Positions 47,913 to 56,856 are shown, numbered from the stretch's first letter. The stretch is DNA of 64,000 nucleotides from DASPRG01 sp963796125 (GCA_963796125.1 CAWCKM010000024.1:16357-80356), one strand, 5' to 3'. Notes: generated by a model not told the origin, from the sequence alone. Numbers and translations: made by a program.

Positions 47913-48144
47913 ATGAAAATCTCTGTAAGGGTAAAGCCGAATGCAAAACAGGAAAAGACTGAAAAGGTAACGAGAGCGGGATTTTCTCTGTGTGGGTAAA
48001 AGAAAAACCACAGGAAGGCAAGGCAAACAAGGCAGTGATAAAGGCTTTGGCTGAATACTTTGGCAGTTCCTCAGGCAGATGTGGTTCTTATTAAAAGGCC
48101 AAACATCAAGAGAAAAAATTTTTGAGATAAAAACTGACAAATGA
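47913..48144 (+). pseudogene. DUF167/YggU family protein, broken by several frameshifts
   Basis: Starts KISVRVKPNAKQEKTEKV, then in other frames VWVKEKPQEGKANKAVIKALAEYFG, QADVVLIK and TSREKIFEIKTDK, together the complete YggU signature (about 76 residues). At least three single-base breaks (near 47990, 48068 and 48100) in 230 bp. Either decayed or, more likely given the window's indel pattern, intact in the real genome. Function of the family is unknown. Confidence 0.65.
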
Positions 48145-48189
48145 AAATAATGATTCTCGCAATCTCATGTCTACCTCAGTTGTAACTTT

Positions 48190-48248
48190 GTCATTCCGGC
48201 TTGTCCGGAATCTTTCTTCCTGATGGACTCCCGACAAACGGGAGCGAC
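48190..48248. repeat. Dispersed inverted repeat, family A (copy 5)
   Basis: GTCATTCCGGCTTGTCCGG ... CCCGACAAACGGGAGCGAC. Inner AATCTTTCTT and the facing part pair less well than in other copies. In the 3' region of the deaminase gene. Confidence 0.6.
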
Positions 48249-48280
48249 AAAGGAAAGAGAAAGGCTGCATGAGTTAGCGA

Positions 48281-49601
48281 TCACACACCGCTGATCTTCT
48301 CAGCCCAGTGCCTGGCTTTCTGAAGGATTTCTGACTCGTCAGCAGTTGTAAGTTTTCCATCATTAACAACCACCTTCCCATCTACCATAACCATTTCAAC
48401 ATCTGAAGGCCTCATTGCATAAACGATGTGAGAGTAGATGTTGTACATTGGTACAAGATGCGGTTTGTTGAGATCAGCCATCACAAGGTCTGCAGCCTTA
48501 CCTTCCTCAATGCTTCCGGTAATTCTTCCAAGACCCAAAACTTCTGCTCCCCATCTTGTCGCCATGAGAAAAGCCGTTTTCGCATCAAGTGCAGTTGGGT
48601 CTTCCGATAAAGTCTTTGTCAAGCTTTGCGGCTGTGGACATCTCACTCAGGATATTCAAATCGTTATTGCTTGCAGCGCCATCTGTGCCAAAGGTGACCT
48701 TGACTCCGGCTTTCAGCATCTTCACCACAGGTGCAATTCCCGAAGCAAGTTTGAGATTGCTTTCGATGCAGTGAGAAACACCAACTTCTCTTTCCGCAAG
48801 GACTTCTATCTCATGATCTGTTAACCAGACACAATGGGCAGCAAGCACCCGCTCATCAAGAAAGCCAAGGCTTTCGAGATATTCTACCGGCATCATACGC
48901 GTACATCTCTTTCTGATCTCCTCTACTTCCCACTTTGTTTCAGAGAGGTGTATATGAATCGGGATATCATATTTATCAGCAACACGCTTTGCTCTTTTCA
49001 ATGTCTCAGGCCCGCATGTGTAAAGCGCATGAGGGGCAATGCACGGAGTTATCAGGTTGTCTCCTTTCCAGTCTTTTATAAAAGATTCTGCATTGAAAAA
49101 ATACTCATCCGATGTGCGTGCAGATTTTGTCGGAAAATCGAGAATGCCGGCTCCCAGGACAGCCCGCATACCTATCTTTTTCGTGGTCTCAGCCGCAGCA
49201 TCTTCATAGAAGTACATATCGTTGTATGTTGTAATACCTCCCTTGAGCATTTCGAGACAGGCAAGTTCAATTGCATCCGAGATGAATTCCGGGCTGAGCC
49301 ATCTGTTCTCTGCAGGCCAGATATGATTTTCGAGCCATTCCTTCAAAGGCTGGTCATCAGCCATCCCCCTGAAATAGACCATGGCAGCATGGGTATGAGT
49401 ATTGATCAGTCCAGGAAATACGACTTTCTGTTTTCCATCGATCATTACCTTTGGGGTATAGTTCTGAGAAATATCCTGAGAGGAGCCGACCTTGAGTATC
49501 CTGTTGCCTTTTACAGCAATCGCGCCATCTCTGATAATGGTAAGGTCTTCATCCATCGGAAGGACATAATCAGCCTGTATGATGTAATCAACATTCTGCA
49601 T
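48281..49601 (-). CDS. mtaD: 5-methylthioadenosine/S-adenosylhomocysteine deaminase (one frameshift)
   Basis: Amidohydrolase that deaminates MTA and SAH. Metal ligands: THTHAAMVYFRGMAD (HxH), the histidine in HIHLSETKWEVEEI, HCVWLTDHE and GTDGAASNNDLN; SAH-type residues in HALYTCGPE. N-terminal 338 residues and the C-terminal 121 (DPTALDAKTAFLMATRWGAEVLGLG...) are in two frames; one extra A near 48606 causes the break. Joined length about 439 residues, normal. Confidence 0.92.
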
Positions 49602-49845
49602 AACTTTAGATAATTAAATCGAAAGTTCAAATGCAAATTATAACCTGTGAATTTACCCGAAATCCAGCACTCTATTGCAGGTAGATCTGTCTGCATTGCG
49701 AGATTTTCGACCGTCAATTTACAGAAAGCGGATTGCTTTTTCACTTTCAATAATTATCGTGATTCGATTCATTAGTGTTCTATGAGGTTTGCAGACCTTT
49801 TTAACATTCTCAGAATTGACATTAGCGCAACACGTGCAGACTGGA

Positions 49846-50864
49846 TTACGCCTTCCCAATCAGCCTCTCAGCTATCTGCACTGCATTCAGGGCAGCTCCC
49901 TTCCTGAGGTTGTCTGCAACAATCCACAGGTTAATTCCCTTTTCAATTGATTCATCTTCCCGTATCCTCCCAACATACGTCTCATCCTTGCCGGCAACAT
50001 GGACAGGAAAAGGATAGACATTCTTGTGGGGGGCATCGAAGACCACCACTCCCGGGGCATTTGAAAGGATCGCCCTCACATCATTCGCAGTAAGTTTTTT
50101 CTCTGTCTCTATATTCACGCTTTCTGAATGGCCTCTGAATACAGGCACCCTCACCGTCGTTGCTGTTACCCTGATCGACTCATCTCCCAGAATCTTTCTC
50201 GTCTCGTTCACCATTTTCATCTCTTCCTTCGTATAGTCGTTCTCAAGGAACTTATCGATATGGGGAAGGACATTGAAGGCTATCTGGTAGGGATAGACAG
50301 TACAGGTAGCCTCCCGGAAATTGAGCAAATCTGTAGTCTGCTGCAACAGTTCGTCCATAGCCTTCTGGCCGGTCCCTGAGACAGACTGGAAGGTTGTTAC
50401 GACAACCCTCTTTATCTTCGCCGCATCATGGATTGGCTTTAATACGACCACCATCTGTATCGTCGAACAATTCGGGTTAGCTATGATGCCTTTATGCCAT
50501 TTCAGGTCATCAGGGTTAACCTCCGGCACGACAAGAGGAACATCGGGTCCATCCTCCACTGGCTTGAATTGTCAACCACAACGCAGCCTGACTGAACAGC
50601 CACTGGCGCCCATATCTTTGACCTTTCAGCTCCTGCAGAGAAAAGGGCAATATCAATGCCTTCAAAAGAATTCTCTTGAAGGGTTTCCACAGAGATATCT
50701 GTATCCTTATATTTCAGCATCTTCCCTTCGGAACGGTCTGATGCAAAAAGTCTCAGTTTTTTAACGGGAAAATTCCTTTCCTCAAGTGTTGCAACCATCT
50801 CATTTCCGACTGCACCAGTCGCTCCCACAACAGCAACAACATAGGTGTCTTTCATCTTGAGCAT
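49846..50864 (-). CDS. asd: Aspartate-semialdehyde dehydrogenase (one frameshift)
   Basis: Makes aspartate semialdehyde for Lys/Thr/Met and cell-wall diaminopimelate. Start ATG at 50864, ten bases after AGGAGG. NADP motif VVGATGAVGNEM, then DNSSQWRMDP; after one missing G near 50545 the frame continues DVPLVVPEVNP, with catalytic cysteine in NPNCSTIQMVVVLKP and the HxxR-like substrate region near RVPVFRGHSE. Joined length about 339 residues. An essential gene in most bacteria, so the break is probably an error. Confidence 0.93.
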
Positions 50865-50889
50865 ATTCTCAGTTCCTCCTTGCACTTGA

Positions 50890-51135
50890 TTAATGTATCA
50901 TAATTTTCTCCCAAAGTTCTATCCGTGGAAGTTCCAGAAGCATCTCTTTATTCAGTGATAAGGTTAACCATGAATCTTTGAGCGAGCAATAAATTTTCGG
51001 TGTACCCTGCTTAGTATAGGGAGCGGTCCTCCTTTTGCACGTCTGAGGCCAAAAACCGAGTTTGCATAATGTAGAGGCAATCAAGCCTTGGAGGGTCAAA
51101 AATTCGCCCGGGAGCGAAAGGGAATATATTTCCAT
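50890..51135 (-). CDS. Short open frame upstream of asd, doubtful
   Basis: 81 codons, no domain recognised, hydrophilic and with mixed composition (contains CKRRTAPYTKQGTPKIYCSL). Ends 25 bp before the asd start, on the same strand. It has no convincing Shine-Dalgarno sequence, and the region may be noncoding leader. The 484-bp gap 50865-51348 holds otherwise only the small frame at 51276. Confidence 0.2.
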   Translation of the reverse strand: MEIYSLSLPGEFLTLQGLIASTLCKLGFWPQTCKRRTAPYTKQGTPKIYCSLKDSWLTLSLNKEMLLELPRIELWEKIMIH

Positions 51136-51275
51136 TGATAATACCGGAACCCACTGGATTGAAAACTTTAAGTCTCAGAGGGTGAAACGTCTCTGAATAA
51201 GTCCTTTTTTATTATTGAAACACACATGACTTTTGCATTACCATTATCTTAAATCTTTATGCAGGAGGAAGACAT

Positions 51276-51356
51276 TTGATCAAACCTGAAGAAAAAGAAA
51301 ACCTTCTCAAACTCCATATCGACAGAAAGTGGAAAAATTACTTTAAACATGGATGA
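51276..51356 (+). CDS. Small 26-residue open frame coupled to cysC
   Basis: TTG start behind a good GCAGGAGGA Shine-Dalgarno; encodes a charged peptide (IKPEEKENLLKLHIDRKWKNYFKH). Its stop TGA overlaps the start region of cysC. Could be a leader peptide, or the 3' remnant or N-terminus of a broken gene; not recognised. Confidence 0.3.
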   Translation: MIKPEEKENLLKLHIDRKWKNYFKHG

Positions 51357-51918
51357 CAAAAAGAAGGATCTTTATTGGCATGAACATTCTATTACAGTTG
51401 AAGAACGCAGGAAAAGTTACAATTATAAAAGCTGTGTAATTTGGTTCACTGGTTTGTCTGCAGCCGGGAAATCTACCTTGGCAAATGCTTTAACTGCAAG
51501 ACTTCACCTGTTGGGAGTAAAAAGCTATGTATTAGATGGAGATAATATTCGCCATGGACTTAATAAAAATCTCGGATTTAGTCCAGAAGATAGAAAAGAA
51601 AATATTCGGAGAATTGGAGAAGTTGCTAAACTATTTGTTGATGCCGGGTTAATTGCAATGACTGCTTTTATATCCCCCTACAAGGAAGATCGTAATGATG
51701 CGAGGAAGCTTTTAAAGGAGGACGAATTCATTGAAGTGTTTGTTAAATGTTCTCTTTTAGAGTGTGAAAAACGTGACCCAAAAGGAATTTATAAAAAAGC
51801 AAGAAGTGGTGAAATAAAAGAATTTACGGGTATTTCTGCTCCTTACGAAGATCCTGAAAAATCCAAATCTGTTGATAAGAGAGGCAATAGAGAAATTGTA
51901 TCGATAAAATCGCAGTAG
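51349..51918 (+). CDS. cysC: Adenylylsulfate (APS) kinase, C-terminus damaged
   Basis: Phosphorylates APS to PAPS, the sulfate donor. P-loop FTGLSAAGKSTLANAL, then DGDNIRHGLNKNLGFSPEDRKENIRRIGEVAKLF, FISPYKEDRNDARKLL, KCSLLECEKRDPKGIYKKARSGEIKEFTGISAPYEDPE, all diagnostic. After PYEDPEK the sequence leaves the CysC pattern, and the normal C-terminal helix is not found; in another frame a PAPS-reductase/CysD-like stretch begins. So the last 15-25 residues are missing or altered. Confidence 0.88.
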   Translation: MDDKKKDLYWHEHSITVEERRKSYNYKSCVIWFTGLSAAGKSTLANALTARLHLLGVKSYVLDGDNIRHGLNKNLGFSPEDRKENIRRIGEVAKLFVDAGLIAMTAFISPYKEDRNDARKLLKEDEFIEVFVKCSLLECEKRDPKGIYKKARSGEIKEFTGISAPYEDPEKSKSVDKRGNREIVSIKSQ

Positions 51919-51980
51919 CCATGACAGGAGGCAAAGACAGTACCACCAATCTGTGGTTACTCAGGCAGGCATGTAAAGAA
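51860..51980 (+). pseudogene. Remnant of a PAPS-reductase/CysD-like (PP-loop) gene
   Basis: In shifting frames the DNA reads NPNLLIREAIEKLYR and then KIAVAMTGGKDSTTNLWLLRQACKE. The latter is the PP-loop motif (GGKDST) of the PAPS reductase/sulfate adenylyltransferase subunit 2 family, and the former the preceding helix. Only about 40 codons remain, fused onto the truncated end of cysC and followed by a cysQ fragment. Internal deletion, either genomic or in assembly. Confidence 0.55.
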
Positions 51981-51993
51981 ACCCTGTCGGTGT

Positions 51994-52557
51994 TACAATG
52001 CCGGTGTGCATGTTTACTATTTCGATGAAGAGGGCTTGGATGCGTATAAATTGAGAGGCAATGAAATTATGAGCTTCAAGTGGAGATAAGATAATAAAAG
52101 GAAATAAAACTGAAAAGGCGACAAGTTCAGGAACAGTAGATCGATGACAGAGTTGTTAAAGATAATTCTTGAGTATTCAAATCGATTGTCAACAAATCTG
52201 AATAGCACGGAGCCCGTGACTCATTTAACAGTGGTTGGTAGCCGTTCTCATGCTACAGAAAATCTTGATGACTTTGTTGCACGGATGAAACAAAAACATG
52301 GACAGGTGAACTTTATTTCTGCAGGTAGTTCCCTAAAGTTTTGTTTAATAGCCGATGGCAGGGCAGATATCTACCCGAGGTTTGGCCCAACGATGGAATG
52401 GGATACAGCAGCTGGACAGATAATTGTCACTGAATCAGGCGGAAAAGTGTTAAACATGGAAACACATACATCACTGCGTTATAACAAAAAGAGCCTGCTT
52501 AATCCCTGGTTTTTAGTTACTAATAAAAGGCTTGATGAAGAGGTTTTGAAAACATGA
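51994..52557 (+). pseudogene. cysQ: 3'(2'),5'-bisphosphate nucleotidase CysQ, N-terminus missing
   Basis: Dephosphorylates PAP, the by-product of sulfotransferases. Fragments FDEEGLDAYKLRGNEI, then from about 52200 the intact C-terminal part: LTVVGSRSHATENLDDFV, FISAGSSLKFCLIADGRADIYPRFGPTMEWDTAAGQIIVTESGGKVL, and NPWFLV. The DPLDGT-type metal-binding half of the inositol-monophosphatase fold is absent, so this copy would be inactive as read. Overlaps the sulfotransferase start by 4 bp. Confidence 0.8.
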
Positions 52558-53252
52558 ATGATGTAATAACAATTGTATCGGGATTACCACGTTCTGGAAC
52601 ATCAATGATGATGAAAATGCTGGAAGCTGGTGGAATGGATGTCGCTGTAGATAATATAAGGGAGGCAGATGAAGATAACCCGAAAGGCTATTATGAACTT
52701 GAAAAAGTAAAGGATATAAAAAGTGATTATTCCTGGTTAGATAATGTTCAGGGTAAGGTTGTCAAGATGGTTTCGATGTTATTGTATGAGCTCCCTTCAA
52801 CCAGGGACTATAATATAATTTTTATGCAGAGGGACATCGGCGAGATACTGGCCTCGCAGCGAACAATGTTACAGAGGAAAGGAAACAGAAGCGATATTAA
52901 TGATGAAGAGATGGGGAAATTATTCAGTAGGCATCTCGAAGAAATTGAGAATTGGCTCGCAGGACAAAAAAATATGCGTGTATTCTATGTAAATTATAAA
53001 AATGTTATCGAAGATCCACGTAAAATTGCGCAAGTTATCAATCATTTTTTAAACGAGACATTAAATATTGAAAAAATGGTTGAAACAGTTGATAGATCAT
53101 TGTACAGACAGAGAAGTGCTCTCATGAAAGCCTCTGATGTTATTACTGGGACTAAAGAAAGTAAAAATCCACTCGAATCTGTAGAATCTGTAGAAAAGGA
53201 GAACGATAAGGAAAAAATTGAAGCACAATTGAGAGCACTGGGATATATGTGA
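52554..53252 (+). CDS. Sulfotransferase family protein
   Basis: 232 residues. N-terminal PAPS-binding loop TIVSGLPRSGTSMMMKMLEAGG (5'-phosphosulfate-binding motif), then NPKGYYELEKVK, and the 3'-phosphate-binding region IIFMQRDIGEILASQRTM with RVFYVNYKNVIEDP. No signal peptide, so it acts in the cytoplasm. Placed after cysC and cysQ, it probably uses PAPS; acceptor unknown (polysaccharide or lipid precursor given context). Ends with the short motif QLRALGYM. Confidence 0.85.
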   Translation: MNDVITIVSGLPRSGTSMMMKMLEAGGMDVAVDNIREADEDNPKGYYELEKVKDIKSDYSWLDNVQGKVVKMVSMLLYELPSTRDYNIIFMQRDIGEILASQRTMLQRKGNRSDINDEEMGKLFSRHLEEIENWLAGQKNMRVFYVNYKNVIEDPRKIAQVINHFLNETLNIEKMVETVDRSLYRQRSALMKASDVITGTKESKNPLESVESVEKENDKEKIEAQLRALGYM

Positions 53253-53399
53253 AGATTCGCTTAAGTTTCCTGCAAATGTCAGACAACCGAGAAATGTGAT
53301 GTTTAGAAAGTATCCATGACTGTGATAACACCATCGAGCTCCCAAGTATCGATCACATAGAGTGCTTCAATTAACTAATCCCAGATCAATAAGTTAGGG

Positions 53400-53549
53400 T
53401 ATCGCTCTCTCGGAACAAAATGCGCCACTGGAAGAGCCTCCGACATCCCGGCATGGATGCAGGATCTTGAAAATACCCCGGAGAGAGTAGGCCGCGGACA
53501 GGACAAAGAACAGGTCATGGAACAGTTGAGAGCACTCGGGTACATGTAG
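53400..53549 (+). pseudogene. C-terminal remnant of a second sulfotransferase-like gene
   Basis: A frame from 53412 encodes ATGRASDIPAWMQDLENTPE and RGQDKEQVMEQLRALGYM. The end matches the last residues of the upstream sulfotransferase (KEKIEAQLRALGYM), and ASDIPAWM aligns with its ASDVITGT; in another frame VSLSRNKM resembles its RSLYRQRS. The 5' part is missing. Lies in the 470-bp gap 53253-53722, which has no other coding sequence that I can recognise. Confidence 0.5.
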
Positions 53550-53629
53550 GCATTTTTTTATAGAATAAAAGAAGGACATAGTATTTGAGCGGATTCTTTT
53601 GCCGATAGTCAAACAGTCTTTATCAGAAA

Positions 53630-53682
53630 TAAAGAGGCAAAAGCCCTCGGAGGGCGAAAGCCCGAGAGTCAGCGGAGAGCTA
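53630..53682 (+). promoter_or_regulatory. Possible structured leader before the alkaline-phosphatase-like gene
   Basis: GC-rich stretch in an AT-rich gap. GGGC-GAAA-GCCC (53652-53663) is a perfect GNRA-capped hairpin, and GCCC-TCGGA-GGGC just upstream is a mutually exclusive alternative. It ends about 40 bp before the start codon. It does not match a riboswitch consensus known to me. Confidence 0.3.
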
Positions 53683-53722
53683 TGTCTATCTTTAAAGTAA
53701 TTTATGATAATATGGTAAGCAT

Positions 53723-55000
53723 ATGTTCAATTTCCTTAAGAAAAGAAAAAAAGACAGAAATGTTGTCGTTATCGGCCTGGACGGCGTCCCCTATACCCTT
53801 CTTGTTGATTACATGGAGAGGGGAATCATGCCCGAACTTTCACAGTTATGTAAAACCGGCAAACTCTCCAGAATGAAATCTACCCTGCCTGAGGTTTCCT
53901 CGGTAGCCTGGAGCAGCTTCATGACAGGCAAGAATCCTGGCGAACACGGTATTTTCGGCTTCATGGAAATAGACAAACAGAGCTATGACTACATATTCCC
54001 TAATTTTAACTCACTTAAGGCGCAACCCATATGGGTAAGAGATGATATAAAAGCAGTTGCCTTTAACATCCCCCAGACCTATCCGGCAAAACAAATGAAT
54101 GGCGTAATGGTCAGTGGTTTTGTAGCCATAGACCTAAAGAAGGCTACCTATCCTGAAAAGATCTTTAACTACCTTCACGGGATGGGTTACCGGATTGATG
54201 TAAATGCCAGGCTTGCTACTGAAAACCCTGAAGCCTTTTTTAACGACCTTTTTGAAACCTTTGAGAAAAGAAGAATGGCTATTGAATATCTCTATGACAA
54301 CGAGGACTGGCAATTATTTATAGGCATCATTACAGAAACAGACCGTCTCCATCACTTCTTTTTCGATTCTGCACGGGAGGGACAATACTACAGCATCTTT
54401 GAGAAATATTACAGGGAACTTGATGGTTTCATCGGCACCATGGCGAAAAAGGCATCGAAAGACGATGCAGTTTTCCTGACCTGTTCAGACCATGGCTTCA
54501 CGCCTATCAAAACAGAAGTCTATCTCAACAGATGGTTAATTGAAAAGGGATATTTAAAACTGGATAGCGTGGAAGGACTCAAGGGGATAACCTCTGGTAC
54601 AAAGGCCTTCTGTCTTGATCCATCAAGGATTTACGCTCATCTGGAGGGTAAATATAAACGGGGGACGGTAAAACAATCAGACTGTGATGGCCTGGTCAAC
54701 GAATTAAAGGAACAATTTTCAAGGCTAACCTTTGAGGGACAGACCCTCATACAGAACGTTTTCCTCAAAGAAGACATCTTCCATGGAACGTATGCCGATG
54801 AAGGTCCTGACCTGTACCTTTTACCAAACTATGGATTCGACTTAAAGGGTTCAACAAACAAGGATTACATCTTTGGAAAATCACATTTCAGGGGCATGCA
54901 CACGTACGATGACGCACATTTCTTCACATCGGTTCCTGCAAATGGCGGGGATATAAAGATAGAGCATGTAGCCGGGATAATTGCTCAGTTTTTAGAATAA
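53723..55000 (+). CDS. Alkaline-phosphatase-superfamily protein (type I phosphodiesterase/nucleotide pyrophosphatase-like)
   Basis: 425 residues, no signal peptide (N-terminus FNFLKKRKKDRN). VVVIGLDGVPYTLL gives the first metal aspartate; the nucleophile Thr/Ser region is STLPEVSSVAWSSFMTGKNPGEHGIFGF; later ligands lie in TETDRLHHFF, LTCSDHGFT and SHFRGMHTYDDAHFF. Probably hydrolyses or transfers a phosphate, phosphonate or sulfate ester; proteins of this type often occur in exopolysaccharide clusters. Start ATG at 53723 fits LDG spacing; an earlier ATG at 53682 is in another frame. Confidence 0.82.
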   Translation: MFNFLKKRKKDRNVVVIGLDGVPYTLLVDYMERGIMPELSQLCKTGKLSRMKSTLPEVSSVAWSSFMTGKNPGEHGIFGFMEIDKQSYDYIFPNFNSLKAQPIWVRDDIKAVAFNIPQTYPAKQMNGVMVSGFVAIDLKKATYPEKIFNYLHGMGYRIDVNARLATENPEAFFNDLFETFEKRRMAIEYLYDNEDWQLFIGIITETDRLHHFFFDSAREGQYYSIFEKYYRELDGFIGTMAKKASKDDAVFLTCSDHGFTPIKTEVYLNRWLIEKGYLKLDSVEGLKGITSGTKAFCLDPSRIYAHLEGKYKRGTVKQSDCDGLVNELKEQFSRLTFEGQTLIQNVFLKEDIFHGTYADEGPDLYLLPNYGFDLKGSTNKDYIFGKSHFRGMHTYDDAHFFTSVPANGGDIKIEHVAGIIAQFLE

Positions 55001-55217
55001 GCAGTCTGCTCCAAACACTCCCCGGAGCTTAAGTATGCTGGTGTATCCGTAAAGGCACACCTTATCACTGAATTGTATCCGATAGATACATTTCTTAAAC
55101 ATACTGCTTTAGAAATTCAGACCATGTTCTAAAAGCTCTGGCTACCCTGTCCAAATAACAAGCAGATTCAAGCCTTTTACCCCTCCCTCCGACCATCACA
55201 GCAGGCATCTCCCCCAT

Positions 55218-55233
55218 TGGCACTAAATTTGCT
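55218..55233 (+). promoter_or_regulatory. Sigma-54 (RpoN) promoter, near-consensus
   Basis: TGGCACTAAATTTGCT matches TGGCAC-N5-TTGCW with GG and GC 12 bp apart (-24/-12). It lies 115 bp before the sugar transferase gene on the same strand, predicting a start near 55245. The rest of the 347-bp gap 55001-55347 shows no gene; activator sites could lie there but none was recognised. Confidence 0.65.
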
Positions 55234-55347
55234 CCTTCTTGGGTACTTCCTCAAAATATCTGATTTATAGGAAAAGCTTTATATGGTATGTGTTGGCATG
55301 AAATCTAAAGGTATAAAGCAAAGTCCGGCTGAATATAACAAACAGTC

Positions 55348-56367
55348 ATGATAGGCATCCCCCATAAAGACCGCCGGGTTTTGCTTATTGTTGAAGAAGG
55401 TTCCGAAGATCTCGCTCAGGAGTTCAGGGAGTCCTTCAAAGATAGACTACACTCTTTAGCTTTCTATAACCTCAACGGCAGATATGGTGTCTTTACAGAA
55501 AGCGGAGAGCTTATAGAAAGGCCCCTTGGCTCTCACAATCCGGTAGAAGGGATCGTAACAGTCATCAGAGAAACAAAATCAAACGAGGTATTCATCACAG
55601 CCCCCCTCTCCTACCATACTCTTGTTGATACCATGCTGAACTTCAGAAGGAATGGCATAAAATTTATGTTTTCTCCCAAAGCCTATGTGAGATGCACTGG
55701 CAGAATCGGGAAAAGCAATGGCTGGATTACACCGGCTGTCGACCTGAGTACAGGAAGCCTCTCACTTTTCTACAGAATAGCCAAGAGATGTATTGACATC
55801 ATAGTTTCAACACTCGCATTGATAGCCTTTCTTCCCCTTCTTATGATTATTCCAATTTTGATAAAGTTAACAAGCCGTGGACCGGTTTTTTACACGCAGA
55901 TGAGAGCTGGCCATAACGGCCAGCCTTTTAAGATATACAAGTTCCGCTCCATGGTGGTTGATGCTGAAAAGATCCTTCAGAAAATGATGGATTTTGACAA
56001 ACTCAAGGAACCGGTTTTCAAGTTCCATGATGATCCGCGGGTTACTTTTATCGGTAATATTCTCAGGAAAACCAGCATTGATGAGTTACCCCAGCTTTTT
56101 AATGTCCTTAAGGGAGATCTCAGTCTCGTAGGACCCCGGCCTGAAGAAATAGCCCTGGTTAAAAGATATGAGCCGTTTTTCAGGGAGAGACTGAAGGTAA
56201 AACCGGGAATCACAGGCTTGCAGCAGATTACCTGCCGTGGAAGTACCAGCATGACGGAAAGAATGAAGTACGACCTTCTTTATATAAAGAACCATTCCTT
56301 GTGGTTGGATATTAAGATACTGTTCAAAACCGTCGGGGTCGTTGCGTTGCAGAAAAGAGCAACGTAA
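55348..56367 (+). CDS. Polyprenyl-phosphate sugar-1-phosphate transferase (WbaP/WcaJ-like), initiating glycosyltransferase
   Basis: 339 residues. Starts exopolysaccharide repeat units by moving sugar-1-phosphate to undecaprenyl phosphate. The C-terminal catalytic domain (from about 145) has KRCIDIIVSTLALIAFLPLLMIIPILIKLTSRGPVFYTQMRAGHNGQPFKIYKFRSM, DDPRVTFIGNILRKTSIDELPQLFNVLKGDLSLVGPRPEE and PGITGLQQ. The N-terminal part is a Rossmann-like domain without the four membrane helices of long family members. Behind a sigma-54 promoter. Confidence 0.93.
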   Translation: MIGIPHKDRRVLLIVEEGSEDLAQEFRESFKDRLHSLAFYNLNGRYGVFTESGELIERPLGSHNPVEGIVTVIRETKSNEVFITAPLSYHTLVDTMLNFRRNGIKFMFSPKAYVRCTGRIGKSNGWITPAVDLSTGSLSLFYRIAKRCIDIIVSTLALIAFLPLLMIIPILIKLTSRGPVFYTQMRAGHNGQPFKIYKFRSMVVDAEKILQKMMDFDKLKEPVFKFHDDPRVTFIGNILRKTSIDELPQLFNVLKGDLSLVGPRPEEIALVKRYEPFFRERLKVKPGITGLQQITCRGSTSMTERMKYDLLYIKNHSLWLDIKILFKTVGVVALQKRAT

Positions 56368-56856
56368 GTCCGAAAAAGTATTCCTCCCGTCTTATTCCTC
56401 ATAACAATTAAACGTATTCGAAAAAGTGTGGTCATCCTTGTAGATCGTGTCATTCATGACTTGAGGCAGTATCGAATAACTTGAAATACAATCTGTCATC
56501 CGATCCCTTCCAATGCGTCTACCCATTGAGCGAGCGAAGGGTCTCTTTGGCTCAGGTAGCTCCGTCAGAGAGGGTCACGATGAAGCAATGCGATTTACTC
56601 ATGAATCCTTCACTTGGGCTCAGATTAACCATTGCGACACAGTCTCTTGACTGCGGAATCTGACGAACTCTGGATGCACGCTTATGACCTGCGGGCATGA
56701 CAGGCATTGACAATTGCTAATCTTACTAATGTCCGATTTCACTATGAGCTCGTTAATCATCTGGCTAACTTCATCTTCTTCATTGAAAAAAAGATTTAAA
56801 AAATTTATAGTAAAAACCAATGGATATTAGAAATCAAAAAATTTATAATAGAACCC
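56368..56856. other. 489-bp gap, no gene recognised
   Basis: Between the sugar transferase and the chain-length gene. Contains scraps resembling GTCATTC/CATTGCGA repeat ends (near 56452 and 56633) and short direct similarity but no intact element. No promoter of sigma-54 type seen. Short frames on both strands have no recognisable domain. Confidence 0.5.

Noticed and set aside
38320..48248. CRISPR array
   Set aside because: Repeats are dispersed, palindromic and of unequal spacing, with genes between them; no constant direct repeat and no cas genes.
48834..49613. 259-codon plus-strand open frame
   Set aside because: Lies wholly antisense to the MTA/SAH deaminase, whose metal-binding motifs are clear on the minus strand.
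53630..53722. Cyclic-di-GMP (GEMM) riboswitch
   Set aside because: The GGCAAA-like and GAAA pieces look suggestive, but the conserved GACGCAAAGCC core and the receptor pairing are not present.
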